Of a stretch of DNA of 64,000 nt, positions 62,119 through 64,000 are shown one piece after another. The notes beneath the pieces were generated by a model, which did not search any database, was not told the origin of the DNA, and saw only the letters and a program-made list of their open reading frames with translations. The stretch is from Parabacteroides distasonis (GTDB lineage Bacteria; Bacteroidota; Bacteroidia; Bacteroidales; Tannerellaceae). The position numbers were made by a program, and so were the translations under genes. The stretch spans positions 40,690-104,689 of the forward strand of contig NZ_SRYM01000009.1 of assembly GCF_004793765.1 (NCBI RefSeq). Direction: 5' to 3'. Position 1 is the first letter of the stretch; every line of letters begins with the position of its first letter.

Positions 62119-63244
62119 ATGATTACATCAGACCAACTACATGACGTGTTGGAGCGCGATAAGGCGCTGAGGGGGTATCTTTGACATCGATGGCAAAACC
62201 ATTCAGTTAGAAGAGGAGGAGCTACGTACGCAAGACCCCGGTTTCTGGGAAGACGCTAAACGTGCGGAAGTCCAGATGAAGAAAGTAAAGGAGCTAAAGA
62301 AATGGATCGAGCTTTACGGAGAGGTACATGCGGCGGCTGAAGAGCTAGAGCTGGCTTACGAATATGTAAAAGAAGAGATTATCACCGAGGAGGAGGTGGA
62401 TGCGGCCTATAAGAAGGCTCTTCATTTACTGGAAGACTTGGAGTTTCGTAATATGCTTCGTGATGAGGCCGATCAAATGAGTTGCGTGCTCAAGATCAAC
62501 TCGGGTGCCGGTGGTACCGAGAGCCAAGATTGGGCTTCCATGTTGATGCGTATGTATCAGCGTTGGGCTGAGAATAACGGTTATAAGATCTCTATCGCCA
62601 ACTATCAGGAAGGGGATGAGGCTGGTATCAAGACCGTGACTTTCAATATTGAGGGCGATTATGCCTATGGCTATCTAAAGAGTGAGAATGGCGTGCATCG
62701 TTTGGTACGTGTATCTCCTTACAACGCCCAAGGTAAACGAATGACCTCTTTTGCCTCCGTATTCGTTACCCCGTTGGTGGATGATACGATCGAGGTAAAG
62801 GTAGAGACGGCGGCTATCTCTTGGGATACGTTTCGTTCGGGCGGTGCCGGAGGACAGAATGTGAACAAGGTGGAATCCGGAGTTCGCTTGCGTTATCAGT
62901 TCAAGGACCCATATACTGGTGAGGAAGAAGAGATCTTGATCGAGAATACCGAGACGCGCGATCAACCCAAGAACCGTGAGAACGCTATGCGTCAATTGCG
63001 TTCCATCCTTTACGATAAGGAGTTGCAGCATCGTATGGCCGAGCAGGCTAAGGTGGAGGCCGGAAAGAAAAAGATCGAATGGGGTTCACAGATCCGTAGT
63101 TACGTATTCGATGACCGTCGTGTGAAAGATCATCGTACGAATTACCAGACTTCCGACGTGAACGGTGTGATGGACGGAAAGATTGACGATTTCATCAAAG
63201 CATACTTGATGGAGTTTGCTGGAGAAGAAAGTGCGGAAAAATAA
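62119..63244 (+). CDS. prfB: Peptide chain release factor 2 (programmed +1 frameshift)
   Basis: Releases proteins at UGA and UAA. Translation starts at ATG 62119, reads 21 codons and meets an in-frame TGA at 62182-62184 in the context AGG GGG TAT CTT TGA C. This is the canonical autoregulatory site: SD-like AGGGGG, slippery CTT and the TGA that RF2 itself reads. Skipping one T at 62182 gives 'GAC ATC GAT GGC' and an open frame to 63244, for about 374 residues in total. RF2 motifs: 'RVSPYNAQGKRMTSFASV' and the catalytic 'GGAGGQNVNK'. The downstream methionine at 62276 alone would lack the conserved N-terminal domain. Confidence 0.97.
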
Positions 63245-63300
63245 GTTTTTCCCTTTAACATTTGCATATCTCGATAATAAATCGTAATATTGCACCCGAT

Positions 63301-63319
63301 TTCAGAGCCTAGCTCTGAA
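63301..63319 (+). repeat. Perfect hairpin in the tRNA leader
   Basis: TTCAGAGC and GCTCTGAA pair over 8 bases around CTA, three bases before the tRNA. It may be a processing signal in the tRNA precursor. Confidence 0.4.
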
Positions 63320-63321
63320 CA

Positions 63322-63395
63322 GGTCCTATAGCTCAGTTGGTTAGAGCACCTGACTCATAATCAGGGAGTCCTTGGTTCAAGCCCAAGTGGGACCA
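63322..63395 (+). tRNA. tRNA with CAU anticodon (tRNA-Met, elongator type, or Ile2)
   Basis: A complete cloverleaf of 74 bases: acceptor stem GGTCCTA/TGGGACC (one wobble), D arm GCTC/GAGC, anticodon stem CCTGA/TCAGG with loop CTCATAA, T stem CTTGG/CCAAG with loop TTCAAGC, discriminator A. The anticodon is CAT. The acceptor stem is not that of initiator tRNA. CAU tRNAs can be elongator Met or lysidine-modified Ile2; which one cannot be told here. CCA is not encoded. Confidence 0.9.
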
Positions 63396-63405
63396 CGATG
63401 GATGG

Positions 63406-63438
63406 TCGCTAAATAGCTGATATTACGTTATTTAGCGA
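63406..63438 (+). terminator. Terminator after the tRNA gene
   Basis: TCGCTAAATA and TATTTAGCGA pair, followed by TTTTTATTTT. Confidence 0.7.
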
Positions 63439-63532
63439 TTTTTATTTTGCTTGATATGTGCAAAATGTGCCCACATTGTGGGGTCAGTCCGAAAACCCTG
63501 TGGATATGTTATGTTAATACGCACAAGAGAGC

Positions 63533-63540
63533 TATCTTTG
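63533..63540 (+). promoter_or_regulatory. -7 promoter element of the IS transposase genes
   Basis: TATCTTTG, consensus match, 26 bases upstream of the ATG at 63566. Confidence 0.5.
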
Positions 63541-63565
63541 CGTTCAAATTAAAATTATCTGCCCA

Positions 63566-63922
63566 ATGCCTTCCAATCGCAACCCGCATAAGTTACTACG
63601 AGTCGTCTTCCCCGAGGTTTTAATGGAGTATTTCGAGATCTCCGGCTGGCATGACGACTCTGTCAAAATCGAAGTCTGGCTTGATGAAAAACACTACATG
63701 GAACGTTCAGATTACAAGAGTGGAACTGTGATCTCACATGGTTTTACTGATGGGAAAGTGATTCAGGACTTTCCTCTGCGCGGTAAACCTGTTTATCCCC
63801 ACGTAAGACGTCGTCGCTGGTATGACAAAGCTGCCGGGGAAACTTTTTCCTATACCTACGATGATCTTGCGGCCGAAGGGACGAAACTCACTCCTGAGTT
63901 CGTTGCTTTTTTTAAAGAATAA
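63566..63922 (+). CDS. ISAon1-type transposase, N-terminal region protein
   Basis: A 118-residue protein beginning MPSNRNPHKLLRVVFPEVLM, with 'YFEISGWHDDSVKIEVWLDE', 'VIQDFPLRGKPVYPHVRRRR' and 'LTPEFVAFFKE'. This is the usual N-terminal-region protein of ISAon1-like elements. It ends in TTTTTTT AAAGAATAA (T-run 63907-63913). Removing one T joins it to the transposase frame that begins KNKIETTAATSISPIADAYG, so a +1 frameshift or transcript slippage may make the fused enzyme. Confidence 0.7.
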   Translation: MPSNRNPHKLLRVVFPEVLMEYFEISGWHDDSVKIEVWLDEKHYMERSDYKSGTVISHGFTDGKVIQDFPLRGKPVYPHVRRRRWYDKAAGETFSYTYDDLAAEGTKLTPEFVAFFKE

Positions 63923-64000
63923 GATTGAAACCACCGCCGCCACCAGCATAAGCCCCATAGCGGATGCTTATGGGGTAAAGGGGAAACTGTTAACTTCACA
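63903..64000 (+). CDS. IS transposase, 5' end only (window edge)
   Basis: The frame one base ahead of the preceding gene is open from the T-run to the window edge, encoding KIETTAATSISPIADAYGVKGKLL, which resembles the start of the ISAon1-type transposase helix-turn-helix. The catalytic part is outside the window. Confidence 0.5.
   Translation, partial: MLFLKNKIETTAATSISPIADAYGVKGKLLTS

Larger units (their letters stand above)
63481..64000 (+). mobile_element. Left part of an insertion sequence, ISAon1 type
   Basis: Two overlapping coding parts of a Bacteroidetes IS begin here and run off the window: the N-terminal-region gene (63566-63922) and the transposase frame from about 63903. The exact left end is not fixed; GGGTCAGTCCGAAAA at 63481 is a candidate terminal sequence and should be compared with the right end, which is outside the window. 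Confidence 0.6.

Noticed and set aside
62276..63244. Release factor 2 starting at the methionine at 62276
   Set aside because: The upstream 21 codons plus the canonical frameshift site give the full-length protein.
63481..63500. Exact left terminus of the insertion sequence
   Set aside because: GGGTCAGTCCGAAAA is only a guess; the right end is outside the window, so no inverted-repeat comparison is possible.

Overview
The window reads as chromosomal DNA of a gut Bacteroidales bacterium, most probably Parabacteroides (P. distasonis-like). Supporting signs are the Bacteroidetes -7 promoter element TAnnTTTG in front of many genes, Bacteroidetes-type lipoprotein signals (SAC/SSC/TSC), DUF4493, PCMD and DUF3575 surface proteins, a serine protease with a C-terminal tail like type IX secretion cargo, a bacterial GT6 glycosyltransferase and an ISAon1-type insertion sequence. 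The genus is inference; the phylum is well supported.

Region 1 (1-14180) is accessory surface biology. An AraC-type regulator runs off the left edge. After an 867-base non-coding stretch comes a run of lipoproteins with DUF4493-like and PCMD-like domains, an outer-membrane barrel, an AAA-ATPase-like/PD-(D/E)XK protein and a DUF3575 outer-membrane protein. A base-composition-shifted gene fragment sits inside the run.

Region 2 (14249-34503) starts with metG and continues as a surface-polysaccharide locus: a DegT aminotransferase, a Gfo/Idh/MocA oxidoreductase, a Wzx-like flippase, seven glycosyltransferases (one of the ABO/GT6 family), a YfhO-type membrane protein and a convergent GT4. Two accessory cassettes interrupt it: an ImmA/IrrE metallopeptidase with a PIN-like partner, and an AlbA_2/Schlafen-type ATP-binding protein. 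No O-antigen polymerase or initiating transferase was recognised.

Region 3 (34606-42700) holds ahcY, a frameshifted SDR gene, an AraC regulator broken by a probable small deletion, an XRE-cupin regulator with its acyl-CoA synthetase, rpsO and typA. Region 4 (42837-53101) holds an astacin-like lipoprotein with a DUF4377 partner, a highly expressed TPR lipoprotein, the serine protease, class I fumarase, a TPR/HTH regulator, a small DUF3244-like gene with a frameshifted signal peptide, and a barrel protein. Region 5 (53692-64000) is mostly housekeeping: pnp, a thioredoxin-like lipoprotein, greA, a HIT protein, a candidate small RNA, pspC/padR, a long-chain acyl-CoA synthetase, prfB with its programmed frameshift, a CAU-anticodon tRNA, and the left part of an insertion sequence.

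The most unusual signal is architectural. At least five intergenic gaps (about 595-682, 10701-10788, 18599-18696, 36143-36231, 53229-53338) carry four or five short repeats, mostly palindromes, spaced about 22 bp apart. Each locus has its own sequence theme, but the spacing is shared. I do not recognise this as a described element.
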